This document shows positions 34,301-44,456 of a DNA stretch of 64,000 bases, in pieces. This DNA is from Siphonodentalium dalli. Its lineage: Eukaryota > Mollusca > Scaphopoda > Gadilida > Siphonodentaliidae. Where the stretch lies: NCBI GenBank assembly GCA_032622095.1, contig CP136062.1:231462578-231526577 (forward strand). Reading direction: 5' to 3'. Every line of letters begins with the position of its first letter. Within the stretch, counting starts at the first letter, position 1. Both the position numbers and the translations under genes were made by a program. Below the pieces are notes generated by a model, which was not told the origin of the DNA, did not search any database, and saw only the letters and a list, made by a program, of their open reading frames with translations.

Positions 34301-34375
34301 CTAAAACAGACCACATGTCTTATAAGTGTGTCTCTCAGGTGTTTTTAATCAAACGCGTTTATAGGAAATTATTTT
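31340..34375. mobile_element. Large element with inverted, repeat-rich ends
   Basis: GGCAGTCAGATGCTCGTAGC with the following TATATATAACCATGGGTAT (31610-31660) is inverted at 34210-34272. Outward of these, both ends carry clusters of short motifs such as AAACACTAGTGTTTA; the left cluster (31370-31615) is a roughly 70-bp tandem repeat. The body at 32200-33640 consists of three or four diverged copies of a 300-400 bp segment containing ATCCTAACATCTAGTGGT and TGAGAACATTTTGAAAA. No transposase is visible. It could be a non-autonomous DNA element with subterminal repeats. Confidence 0.5.
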
Positions 34376-34489
34376 TTGCAGTGTGGTATGGATTTAAGTT
34401 AATTGAACATTGTATGGGGAACTCAACAAAAAAAAAGCGTTCTACATATTTACATGAACAATGTCAGATGAACTTGTATCTTTAAAGCC

Positions 34490-34985
34490 ATACGGAAGTC
34501 GGGATTTTTTGACCCTATGCCAATGCATTCTCTTATATATGCGAGTCGACCATAGGTCGCCTCGCATATATAAGAGAATGCATTAGCCTAACAATTTTTT
34601 ACAATTTTAATAATTTTTTCTTGTATTCTTTAACAATTTTATAATTTCACCAATACAGAGCTCCAGACAAACATGAGCAGACGACACTCTTCTATATGCT
34701 TCTATATATGTGTGGGGCTCCCTGCAGGGTAACGGATGTTTTTTTATTTTATGTCCTAAAAATTGTCAGAAACATTGGCACAGGGTAAAAAAATCCAAAC
34801 TTCATGAAACATAATACACATCCACTCCTTATACTGAATATTTTTAGGACATAAAATAAATAACATCCATTACACTGCAGGGAGCCCCACACATATATAG
34901 AAGCATATAGGAGAGTGTCGTCTGCTCATGTTTGTCTGGGGCTATGTATGGGTGAAATTTATATAAAATTGTTAAAGAATACAAT
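34490..34985. mobile_element. Fragments of the hairpin-bearing MITE family
   Basis: AAGTCGGGATTTTTTGACCC leads into a full hairpin at 34519-34590, then the A/T spacer, an inverted copy of the 16600-16700 segment (34640-34740), GGCACAGGGTAAAA at about 34770, and a direct copy of that segment (GGGAGCCCCACACATATATA, 34858-34985). Two rearranged elements are joined here. Confidence 0.6.
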
Positions 34986-35728
34986 ACATCCACTCCTTAT
35001 ACTGAATATTATTATCATATTATTATCTGCAGTTCTTTATTCATTTAGCATACATCCTCGACTCAAATTAATTTATACTGTTGAATATATTAGAAGGTGT
35101 GTTATAAATGGTTGGATTTAGGCGTGTTATAAATGGTTGATTTAGACACAGTCTTCCTAGTAATAGTTAGTTGATGTTTTGGTAATCGGGTCGCATTCAC
35201 ACACGACTGGGCATGTGAAATTGGGAATAATCCCCATGTTATTCGGGTCCACAAAGGATTTTAATAATCCCCATGTTATTCGGGAATATAAAGGATTTTC
35301 CGAAACAAGTTCACGTGTTAGAATATAGATGTAGTTTTGTAGATATGAGTAGCTCTACTCTACTAACATGTTTGACAAGATGGTAATAAGACACACATCC
35401 CTTTCGTGTAGGCACCATTTTATTGCACAAAACAGTTCTCATATCTATATATAATTACGCGTTTCAATACAGACCCAATACGTGATGGACACAGGACACG
35501 GTACTATAGGAGGTGACAATGTCACTAATTGAGAGGCATACATAATACAGAACACCGATATGCTTATATCCGGAACACTCAATGTGCACAGAAGAGGCCT
35601 GTTTATAGATAATCGATATGCCTATATCCGGAACATTCCATGTGCACAGAAGAGGCCTGTGTATAAAATACCGATAGGCCTGTATCCAAAACACTCAATT
35701 TACACTGCACGCAGAGGCCTATGTCAAT
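34986..35728. repeat. Sequence with several small direct duplications
   Basis: GTGTTATAAATGGTTG is duplicated at 35099-35140; AATCCCCATGTTATTCGGG twice at 35228-35290; and a roughly 68-bp unit (TGTGCACAGAAGAGGCCTGT and flanks) three times at 35545-35712. No gene is seen. Confidence 0.7.
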
Positions 35729-36930
35729 AGTTTTGGCAAGTAAAATTTGGTCAATCTATACTATTGATTTGAGGAAACGTTTACAATATAATTGTGTTAT
35801 AAGGTTTACAATATAATTGTGTTATAAGGTTTAGGAAAAGTTAACACCTCTACCAGATTGATCATAACAATATACATGGTATACCACCCTCAACATTGAT
35901 TCAGCTGCAGTTACTGCAGGTGACGTCAGTCGAGGCCATGTGCATCGTGACTTGTTGCTCGGTCAGCGACTGGCCGCTATAAGTTTGGAGTTTGGGATGA
36001 TACCCGGGAAGATTCAAAAGGGCTGTCAGCCCTCTCCTACAACCCAGTCAGTGACTGGTCATTTGTAATTGTCTTTTATATTTAGGTCACATCATAGTTA
36101 CTGGACATAAAGTCCCAAAAAATAAGGTTTTAATCGAGTTTATAAATCGGTATCCCTATATAGTTGCCTTCTATATAGGGATACCGATTTATAAACTCGA
36201 TTAAAACCTTATTTTTGGGACTCTATGTCCAGTAACTGTGGTCACAGTATATGTATAGTATGTGTATGTTTCTATTCTCATAGAACCATCGCTAATTGGT
36301 CACTTTTGGTTGAGGCTAAGCAGACGATGTGTGTAATTTAAATTGTCCAAATTTGCGACTACCGATAGATCGTATTGTCTTCCGTTTTTGGTCGGGAAAA
36401 ATTGCAAATCGGGTTTGCTGCTATGCGAATATTGTCACCATATGTATACAATTAAGCACTATTTATTTAGGAATAACAAACTAAGGTTCAAATTTGGTTT
36501 GTTAACGCTACAAATAACATCTAAATCAAGTTATCCATCGGTTATACAAATATATATATATAAACTACTAACTCGAGTACCGCTTAGTACCGCGTGTACC
36601 GCGGTACTCAACACTCAGTACCGGTACCGTGGAAATCGTCCAAGTACCGACGGTTCCGGTACCGGTACTGGTACCGTTGAGAAGCCTGCTTTCTAGTTAT
36701 GTATTGTGGTGATAACATAGCTAATCCTCATTGTGTTGACGCGCCTTTCTGACGCAACACACCTCTAAATCCTATCGATATCAAGTCGCACAAACAGCGA
36801 TTGTCGAAATATTTGACTCAATGTTGCAGAGACTGATAGCATTTGGCAATTTCTAGAAGAATTTGGCAAAAAATATTTTCATTTGGCAAACTATTTGGCA
36901 AAAGTAATTTTGGTCCAGCGCGGACCTTGA
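35729..36930. mobile_element. Dispersed repeat (CCAGCGCGGAC end), copy 3, interrupted
   Basis: The two ends match copies 1 and 2: AAAAGTTAACACCTCTAC at 35830, then from 36705 GATAACATAGCTAATCCTC through TTTTGGTCCAGCGCGGACC. The middle (about 35860-36700) is unrelated and includes the palindrome at 36087-36245 and a GGTACC-rich patch at 36580-36680. Confidence 0.6.
36087..36245. repeat. Near-perfect palindrome, about 75-bp arms
   Basis: The left arm through GGTATCCCTATATAG (ends 36163) and right arm from CTATATAGGGATACC (starts 36171) are inverted copies separated by TTGCCTT. Only a one-base length difference in an A run and a few mismatches near the outer ends are seen. No array or terminal duplication explains it. 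Confidence 0.85.
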
Positions 36931-37208
36931 GCATACTGGGATAACATATTCATGATTTATAACACGCTTGTTCCTAGAAGTACAGTTTTATTGCTGTTCC
37001 ATATTTACAAATCCGTATGGAACGTACGTTCCATACGCATCTCGTTGACGTAAAATGACGTACATGACGTTCGCCTCAACCATGAAACTGGAACTATTTA
37101 AATAAAAGAATCATCACACATGACAAACACGCCCTGTGTGAGCCTAAAAAAACCCTTCTAATCCTGTATTTTTAATGCACGGATTCTAGGACGCGAAGCG
37201 TGTAATAA

Positions 37209-37366
37209 ACACAGAACGACACGATGTGTAAATGAGTTTGTCGATACGGCACTCGTGCTGTCGCGGAAGGATAGAACTCGAGGCGCAAGCGCCTCTCGTT
37301 CTATCCTTCCGCGACAGCACGAGTGCCGTATCGACAAACTCATTTACACATCGTGTCGTTCTGTGT
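37209..37366. repeat. Near-perfect palindrome, 78-bp arms, 2-bp centre
   Basis: The arms meet at GGCGC-AA-GCGCC (centre 37287/37288). The left arm starts ACACAGAACGACACGATG and the right arm ends CATCGTGTCGTTCTGTGT. One pair differs near the centre (ACTCGAGG against CCTCTCGT). Identical open frames on both strands (MSLSIRHSCCRGRIE) are a consequence of the symmetry. The sequence is more G+C rich than its surroundings. Confidence 0.9.
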
Positions 37367-37380
37367 ATTTATGTCATAAT

Positions 37381-37590
37381 CGGAAGCATCGGAGCCGCAG
37401 ACATATCACGTGGTTAACCGGAAGCATATGAGCCGCACACATATCACGTGGTTAACCGGTAGCATCTGAGCCGCAAACATATCGCGTGGTTAGCCGCACA
37501 CATATCGCGTGGTTAACCGGTAGCATCTGAGCCGCACACATATCACGTGGTTAACCGGTAGAATCTGAGCCGCACACATATCGCGTGGCA
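37381..37590. repeat. 41-bp minisatellite with CACGTGG, about 5 copies
   Basis: The unit contains GAGCCGCACACATATCACGT followed by GGTTAACCGGTAGCATCT. One unit is shortened (37490-37512). It directly follows the palindrome. Confidence 0.85.
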
Positions 37591-38126
37591 AACTCCATAC
37601 AGCGCCCTCTACGTTATCACTGCGATATAGCACTGCCACAAGATGGTACTTTGCAGACGATAAATCTATTTTTACATATCGTCGCGGAACTATATTTAGT
37701 CACCTATTATCTTGTTTTGACCACCACATTTTTGTTAAAGTTTGCAATAATGGTAATTCTTTCGGTATTGATCAGAACAATATGAACTGAGCCAGACATA
37801 GACAATTTTAATACTAAAACATATGAATTAAAAACACGTAATAAGTCCTTACCAATTAATGTCCTTATGGCAGTGGTATCTCAGCGGAGCGATGGGAGAT
37901 AATTCTGCCTGGAGTTTGATCGCGAGGTTGTTTACGGGATGGTATCGCGCCATTGAGCGCCTGTCGGATAACACACGTTACCGGACTAGATATACCTCTC
38001 ATCCGAGAATAACTTTGATCACGGTCTCGGGTATGATTAATGAAGATATGTGCATTAAGGTTTATTGGCCTTGTCATATACTTTATGACGTCCATTAATC
38101 ATTGATACATAGGCATGCTATGAGCA
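37591..38126. other. Unique sequence
   Basis: A 79-codon plus-strand frame at 37859-38098 and a complementary minus frame overlap; neither shows a motif. No gene is supported. Confidence 0.4.
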
Positions 38127-38769
38127 GAGCTCTCCAAGCGTCGCTAACCTCTCTCACGTTATCGACTCTGTGCCAATGCATTCTCTTAGGATAGGATAGG
38201 TCGCCTCGCATATATAAGAGAATGCATTGGCCTAACAAATTTGATATTATTTTTTATAAGTGTTAGAAATTGTTAAAGAATGTAAGAAATTATGATAAAA
38301 AATGATAATAATTGTTAAAGAATGTAAGAAAAAACGATAAAAATTGTTTAAAAATGTAAGAAAAAATTATAAAAATGGTAATATTGTTAAAGAATATAAG
38401 AAAAAATTATAAAAATTGTTATAAAATGTAAGAATTTTTTTTTATAAAAATTGTTAGAGATATATATGAAAATATGATAAAGAATGATAAAAATTGTTAA
38501 AGAATGTAAGAAAAATTGATAAAGAATGATAAACAATTGTCAGGCCAATGCATTCTCTTACATGTATATATGCGAGGCGACCTATGTTCGACTCGCATAT
38601 ATAAGAAAATGCATTGGAACAGGGTCGATCACGTGAGAGAGGTTATTGACGCTTAGGGTCTTTAATGTTGCGCCAGCGCAGCTCCCGTCACGAACCCCAC
38701 GAATGTATGCACACTGGACCCCGAGCTCTCCCAGCGTCACTAACCTCTCTCACGTTATCGTCGCTGTCC
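38127..38769. mobile_element. Composite double-hairpin element with long flanking repeats
   Basis: GAGCTCTCCAAGCGTCGCTA opens the element and recurs directly at 38723-38762, with an inverted part (GTGAGAGAGGTTATTGACGC) at 38632-38651. Inside are two hairpins (38173-38231, partly deleted, and 38543-38618) with CTGTG and ACAGGG outward. Between them is a long A/T-rich tandem repeat (TTGTTAAAGAATGTAAGAAA, 38240-38540). A GCGCAGCTCCCGTCACG end of the 14385 family lies at 38679-38695. Confidence 0.6.
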
Positions 38770-39104
38770 AGATACCAGAATTTACAAGATTATTGTAAAT
38801 TGGAGAAAATACGTGTTCAATAATAATTTTGTCGTTGAAAATACAGGCTGATCACATACTATCAGAACCGTGTTCAAATTTTGTCCACTAAAAAAATAGT
38901 ATTATATCTCCTATTGCATTGGCACGTGAATGACACACTCCACAGAGACAACCGATTCACCGCATTGTTTTATAATACTACAAGTTTCATGTTTCGCGCA
39001 CCAAATCGGGGATATTATTATATTAGTTTATTAGCAGAAGAAAAGTTTTATTTTGAAAGAGGTTTTATCTGTAGAGATTGGCAATGCACACCTTATGTAT
39101 TGCT
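38770..39104. other. Unique sequence
   Basis: A 79-codon plus-strand frame (38881-39120) begins MSTKKIVLYLLLHWHVND. It has no convincing signal or domain and no splice context. I see no supportable gene. Confidence 0.35.
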
Positions 39105-40165
39105 AACGGCCAAGGGGTAACCGATCTCGCCCCCGACATGATTCCATGATTCCACCCGACTGACGTATAAATACGATCGGGAAATATCGTCATATCTTCA
39201 TCTCTATCCCGCACTGAACTACCCTGCAATATACACAGCTACCATTACATTTATACAGTACCCTGGTGAGTGTCAGCAGTGTATGTAGTAACGACCGAGG
39301 GGTAACAGAGCTCGCCACCGACAAGAATCCATGATCCACTCGACTGACGTATAACTAAGATCAAGGAATATAGTCCTATCTTCATCTCTATCCCGCACTG
39401 AACTACCATGCAATATACACAGCTACCATTATACAGTGTATGTAGTAACGACCGAGGGGTGACGGAGCTCGTTAAGAGCCCCCCGACATGAATCCATGAT
39501 TCCACCCGACTGACGTATAAATACGATCGGGAAATATAGTCCTATCTTCATCTCTATCCCGCACTGAACTACCATGCAATATACACAGCTACCACTATAC
39601 AGTGTATGTAGTAACGACCGAGGGGTAACGGAGCTCGTTAAGAGCCCCCCGACATGAATCCATGATTCCACCCGACTGACGTATAAATACGATCGGGAAA
39701 TATAGTCCTATCTTCATCTCTATCCCGCACTGAACTACCCTGCAATATACACAGCTACCATTATATTTATACAGTACCCTGGTGAGTCTCAGCAGTGTAT
39801 GTAATACCGACCGAGGGGTGACGGAGGGCGCCCCCGACATGAATCCATGATCCACTCGACTGACGTATAACTAAGATCAGGGAATATCGTCATATCTTCA
39901 TCTCTATCCCGCACTGAACTACCATGCAATATACACAGCTACCATTATACAGTGTATGTAGTAACGACCGAGGGGTAAGGGAGCGCGTTATGAGTCCCCG
40001 ACACGAATCCATGATTCCAAAGAATGAAAAAAATTATACACAGCTATATACCGTTAGATTTGTACAGTACCCTGGCGAGTGTCAGCAGTGTATGTAGTAA
40101 CGACCGATCGATGGGTAAGGGAGCGCGTTACGAGCCCCCGACATGCACGGTTCCACCCGACTGGC
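39105..40165. repeat. About 166-bp tandem repeat, 6-7 copies
   Basis: The unit holds GTAGTAACGACCGAGGGGTA, CCCGACATGAATCCATGATT, CGACTGACGTATAAATACGA and ATCTCTATCCCGCACTGAAC. Units start near 39105, 39283, 39439, 39605, 39803, 39958 and 40095, with lengths of 140-200 bp. Several units keep a TATAAATA box; others have changed it to TATAACTA. Minus-strand frames through this region are shadows. Confidence 0.85.
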
Positions 40166-40316
40166 TATAATCGACATATAGCGATGATCGGGGTGTATCG
40201 TCCTATCTTCCTCACTCTTCCAGACGGAACTAGCGCTAAATGTCATCGAGGGACCGACGATAGATGTAATCGAATTGACCTAATCGCGCGACTGGTCTCG
40301 CCTGCCGTCCCCGTTT

Positions 40317-40535
40317 TTAATTGATGATGCCGCGTATAGGGACGCTGGAATTAACTTCGCGCGTGTACACTGGTCTAATGGACTGATTTCGACACACCAC
40401 ACGCCATTCTACACGCCGGGCAATCACTGTGTGCTTCACACGACAAATTTCAAAAATAAAAGTCGTGACAAATATCCAAAGACACATCGCCAAAAGCACA
40501 ATATGTGCGATATTGAAGTTTCTCCCGCCCTGCAT
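40317..40535 (-). CDS. Possible small membrane-anchored protein or first exon
   Basis: A 72-codon minus-strand frame starts MQGGRNFNIAHIVLLAMC and continues LWIFVTTFIF before Cys/Arg-rich residues and a TAA. One hydrophobic segment (about residues 9-29) followed by basic residues fits a single-pass or type II anchor. The sequence is richer in CpG than its neighbours. No homologue is recognised and no splice partner is identified; it could be chance. Confidence 0.25.
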   Translation of the reverse strand: MQGGRNFNIAHIVLLAMCLWIFVTTFIFEICRVKHTVIARRVEWRVVCRNQSIRPVYTREVNSSVPIRGIIN

Positions 40536-41346
40536 GTCAGTATTTCACAATTATTTTGGTAATGGCGTTATCGATAATATATAGAAAACTAAGTAGTTTG
40601 AGTCGAAGATGTATTCTGTAAACGTTCAGGTTAATAGGTTATCTTAAAAGTTTTAATAATTTGATATAAATTTAATTTATGGCTGGAGTCGTAAATTAAA
40701 TTACGAATTTCCGTGTATAAGACGTAATCAAAATAAATCACGGATAGTGGATTGGCCAAAGCATGGCACACATGATCGTGAAACCAATTATGTTGACACC
40801 AGGGATGGTGTAATTGTAATTTGTAATTGTAATTGACTGTAATTAATTACATTTTTTCAAGTAATTGCATGTAATTTGTAATTGAGTTTATTCTCAATTA
40901 CATGTAATTGCAATTGTAATTGGTTAGGATGTAATTGTAATTGTAATTGGGGTCTAATTTCAATTACTTCAAAATCACAAGTACTTATTTCTTCTCAAAG
41001 TTCTCTTTCATGATTCATCCAGTGGTTTCTTCAAATGTTTTTTTTCTCCAAATTTCAAAGTGTAAGACTGGTGACTGGCTATCACTATGTTGTCACAACA
41101 CTGAGTTTTCATCCACTTTGTCTCAATGGTTAATTCTGTTGACACCTCTTTGTTTGCTTAAGCATTGGTTAACCTTTGAGGTAGAAGGCTTGTTTTGATA
41201 AATACAATGAGAAACCAACTTCAAATAATTGACAATAGATCACTATAATAGATCACTCTTATGGTCATGTTTCATTATCTCCACCTGATATGGTATATAT
41301 GCTATGGTAGAAACTCATACCAACCATTGCTACAAATGCTATCAAC

Positions 41347-41484
41347 ATGTCTACAAAAACAATCTGGCAGCATTTTGATTTGCAGAAAGACACGTCGTGT
41401 ACTATGAAAGCGAAGTGCAAACTTTGCCCAACTACAATCTCCGGTTCCAAAAAAGTTACCTACAATTTTGTGACACAATTGAAG
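41347..41484 (+). pseudogene. hAT transposase, BED zinc-finger exon
   Basis: The 46-codon exon starts at ATG and reads MSTKTIWQHFDLQKD, then AKCKLCPTTI and VTYNFVTQLK. The W-x-HF and CKLC pair are the start of a BED finger that binds DNA (transposon ends in hAT proteins). The exon ends with AAG/GTAAGT in phase 0. The partner exon begins at 41851 with RKHQDVYES, which supplies the K-x-H that completes the finger, so the intron is 366 bp and intact. Confidence 0.8.
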
Positions 41485-41850
41485 GTAAGTTTCCATTTCT
41501 ATGTATTAGTATTGTCTAATTCCATTGACAGTCATATGGTGGTATTGGTATATGCATTGTGTCTTGTCCCTTCTAATTTGCAACTGAATGACAATGTGGG
41601 GACAATGTGCCTCACTAATCCCCCAATTAGCAGTGTCTAGTGGATGCATTGTGTCACCAGTAAGCTGGTGGCCACAAATGCTAATTATGTTTATGACTCT
41701 ACTTAACAATTAGAGTGTTGATTATCTCATTGTCCTTTACAATGGCCTGGCTTTGTGTCTGACTTACTGGGACGGTCTTATTCCCTTAATAATTAAATGA
41801 TGGATACATGTATGTGTTACTAAAATACTCTTATTATTTTCATTTTATAG

Positions 41851-42163
41851 CGAAAGCATCAAGATGTCTATGAATCCACAGTCACACAAGCACCATCAGC
41901 ATGTTACCAACAGCCTAGAAAAGATAGTTAGCAAAGTTCACAAATCTCTGATATCATCCCAATTTCTAGAAGATCAACACAGGCTACAAGTTGCCAATGC
42001 AACACGATGGAATAGCCAGCTACAAATCATGATTCGCTCAGTTCTACAAACACCTATCCTGGACCTAATACATTGGCTGCTCTGTACCAAGTGTGCTTCA
42101 TTATTGTGCTTCTTCGTGTATTTTATCTTGCTTGTATTAAATTTATGTTTTGTTATCAAATAA
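41851..42163 (+). pseudogene. hAT transposase, second exon with internal deletion
   Basis: After the acceptor CATTTTATAG the exon completes the BED finger (RKHQDVYES) but reaches TAG about 25 codons later in that frame. A different frame then reads SLEKIVSKVHKSLISSQF and NATRWNSQLQIMIRS, the conserved RWNS region of hAT transposases. The catalytic acidic residues that should lie between, and the C-terminal dimerisation region, are missing. A large in-element deletion with a frame change explains this, so the protein is dead. Confidence 0.8.
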
Positions 42164-42625
42164 AGTTCATATAAATAAAAACTGTTCCAACTTCAATTCT
42201 GTACTGAAACGTAATTGTAATTGTAATTGAATTACATTTCAAGTAATTGTAATTAATTACATTGTGAATTAGATGTAATGGGAATTGTAATTGTAATTGA
42301 AAAATGTTGAAGTAATTGTAATTGTAATTAATTACATTCACAAGTAATTGCCCCAAGCCTGGTTGACACGGGGCGTAAACTCAAGCTACTCACTGACTAG
42401 TGACTATACAATGACTTAATGAGTGTATGGGACTAGTATGCATGTAAATAACATTTATTTGATACATTTGCTTGAAAATTAGCGGACAACGAAAATTGGT
42501 ATTTTCGCAATCCGGCTAATCTGCCATCCGTAACATTACTTCGTACTCAACAGACTTTAAAATAATGGAAATCTGGTTACCGTATTCTTCACCTCAGAGA
42601 CTAAAGGTTTGGGTATAGTATCCCT

Positions 42626-42999
42626 ATAAAGGTACTAAATCCGATTCGATGGTCCCCTTATCATCAGATTCCAACAACAGCATAACTTGAAATGCCACTT
42701 CAGTTATCATAATCGATCAATTGCCAAACAATAATGCTAATCACTGCCGACTGTAGTATAAATTTGCCCAAAAAGTAGTATATATCAACATTTTGTTAAA
42801 CGCAATTTGGTATCGAGAGTATGTCGGTCGGCATTCGTCGAATATTTGCCAGGCCGCCAAATATTCGAGGTGGTGAAAAATAACAGATTTCAAAACTCGA
42901 AATCTGTTAATTCCGGGCTTTGATGGTGGGTTCCTCGACTCAAACCTACACCGAAGCCGAATGAATAAAGGAGCGTTAAGAAAGATTATGCATCTTTAA
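42626..42999. mobile_element. T2-like MITE abutting the family B element
   Basis: Starts TAAAGGTACTAAATCCGATT (TTAA decayed to ATAA) and ends CATCTTTAA with TTAA at 42996-42999. Shares GATGGTCCCC, AATCGATCAATTGCC and CATTCGTCGAATATTTGCC with 7299-7669 and 17095-17422. Confidence 0.7.
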
Positions 43000-43372
43000 T
43001 TCTGTTTAGCAGATTTCAGGAACCGAAACGAACTGTATAGACAGATGAACTCGGTTCCACCAGCAGAACCCACCAGAAACGCGATACCATTATAAGACAT
43101 AAATACTTCATGACGGTAATTTTTGTTATAGATACTTAATTGTGCACCGTATACGCTTTGGGAGATATTGGGTCATTCTTTAAAATCACTTCTTCAACCA
43201 AAAAAAAAAGAACGCCCTTAAAAAACGCTCTTTACTTAATTTGTTTTTCTGTTCTGAATATATCCGTTATTTAGTCAATATAATCATCACACTGTGTCCG
43301 TGGTCGGTCATATACTATTTAAGCGATATTTATGACAGGTATTAGAACACAGTTTGTCTATAATTGTCTATA
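43000..43372. other. Unique sequence
   Basis: A run of A at about 43200 is followed by GAACGCCC and its near inverse ACGCTC. No gene is seen. Confidence 0.4.
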
Positions 43373-43804
43373 CTCAATTAGATCAGACGCACCTAAATTA
43401 CTATTTTTTGGCTTCGGAGTAAAACAAATTTGATTCGAGTCGAGGAACCTACCCATCAAAGCTCAGAGTGGTCAGATATTGATTTTTGAAGTTTGTTATT
43501 TCTCGAGATGTGTACTGATAATTTGCCGGAAACACGTGGTCAATCTGACAAATTTCGGATGAAGATGGATAACACTAAAATCAGGTAATAATAAAAACCG
43601 CTTGATCATAGGGTTTTGACCGAGACCATCCTTTTGACGGCGTGTTTCTGGGCCACAAAAATAGAAATAACAAACTTCAAAAATCGATATCTGATCACTC
43701 TGAGCGTTGATGGGTAGGTTCCTTGAATCGAATCAAATACTTTTTACCCCCGAAGCCAAAGAAATAGAAATGTAGGGGCGTCTGATCGGATTGAGTACCT
43801 TTAA
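43373..43804. mobile_element. T2-like MITE, family A relative
   Basis: The right end CGGATTGAGTACCTTTAA has TTAA at 43801-43804. The left arm from ACTCAATTAGATCAGACGC matches it inversely, but the first eight bases are lost. The arms contain GATTCGAGTCGAGGAAC and the inverse. Confidence 0.7.
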
Positions 43805-44120
43805 CATTCTTTCTGTTTATGATGGTTTCTACGGATGTGACTATTTTAACAGCAAAACCCACCGCGGGGGCCAGTCATGCATTTAACCAGGTGTGATAGA
43901 GAAGCACTGTACGTACTCATGGGTCAACAACAGATCAATTCCTATTGGCCCAGGCTGAGATAGACAGATAATGCCGGCTCCATTAGTCAGTATTAGGAAC
44001 CCTTTGAGGGATATATATATACAGAGAATTAGACTCCGCGAGTAATCCCCCCTGAGCTCGTAGTTCTGTGTCATGTAATGGGATGTTTACGACCAATCCT
44101 GAAAATAATGTGTCTGTCAT

Positions 44121-44456
44121 TTGCAGAATGGGGTCCCCAGAGGGTGAATTCAGTGACGCTACCACGGCGGGCTATTATCACTAAATTCACCCCCTGGGAA
44201 CCTCATTCTGCTTAAACCTCAATTGCTATGGGAGACCTAGGATATCATTTAGGGGATCTAGAAACTGAACAGAAAGGAAAAAGTAACTAAAAACAATATT
44301 AATTTGAGGTTATAGATACTTCCCAGAAGATGAGGCCTAAGCAGAATGAGGTTCCCAGGGGGTGAATTTTGTGAATCTAGCCCGCTGTGCGGGATAACAT
44401 CACTAAACACACCCTCTGGGGATCTCATTCCGCAAATGACACTATTTCCAGACTTG
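44121..44456. mobile_element. Pair of GCAGAATG hairpins in inverted arrangement
   Basis: One hairpin runs 44124-44213 (TGCAGAATGGGGTCCCCAGA to TCATTCTGC); a second runs 44341-44452 (AGCAGAATGAGGTTCCCAGG to TCTCATTCCGC). The two are themselves inverted, with a spacer of about 125 bp. A related single hairpin lies at 58975-59072. No target duplication was found. Confidence 0.65.

Larger units (their letters stand above)
40800..42361 (+). mobile_element. Internally deleted hAT transposon with exact 8-bp duplication
   Basis: GTTGACAC flanks both ends (40792-40799 and 42362-42369). The termini CAGGGATGG and CCAAGCCTG are imperfect inverted repeats, followed inward by dense GTAATTGTAATT motifs. 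An 8-bp duplication and a CAGG start identify the hAT superfamily. Remnants of a BED-finger transposase survive at 41347-41484 and 41851-42163. Confidence 0.92.
40560..42625. mobile_element. Family B TTAA MITE split by a hAT transposon
   Basis: 40562-40799 and 42362-42625 together match the 23732-24311 element (for example GTAATCAAAATAAATCACGG, GACGGGGCGTAAACTCAA-type segments, and CAGAGACTA near the end). The left terminus is lost, and the right terminus has decayed to GTATAGTATCCCTATAA, abutting the next MITE. Confidence 0.7.

Noticed and set aside
37158-37417. Two 61-residue frames with the same start on opposite strands
   Set aside because: The identity follows from the palindrome, not from coding.
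39251-39855. Repeated minus-strand frames beginning MESWIHVGG
   Set aside because: They are the 166-bp tandem repeat read in one frame, with varying ends.
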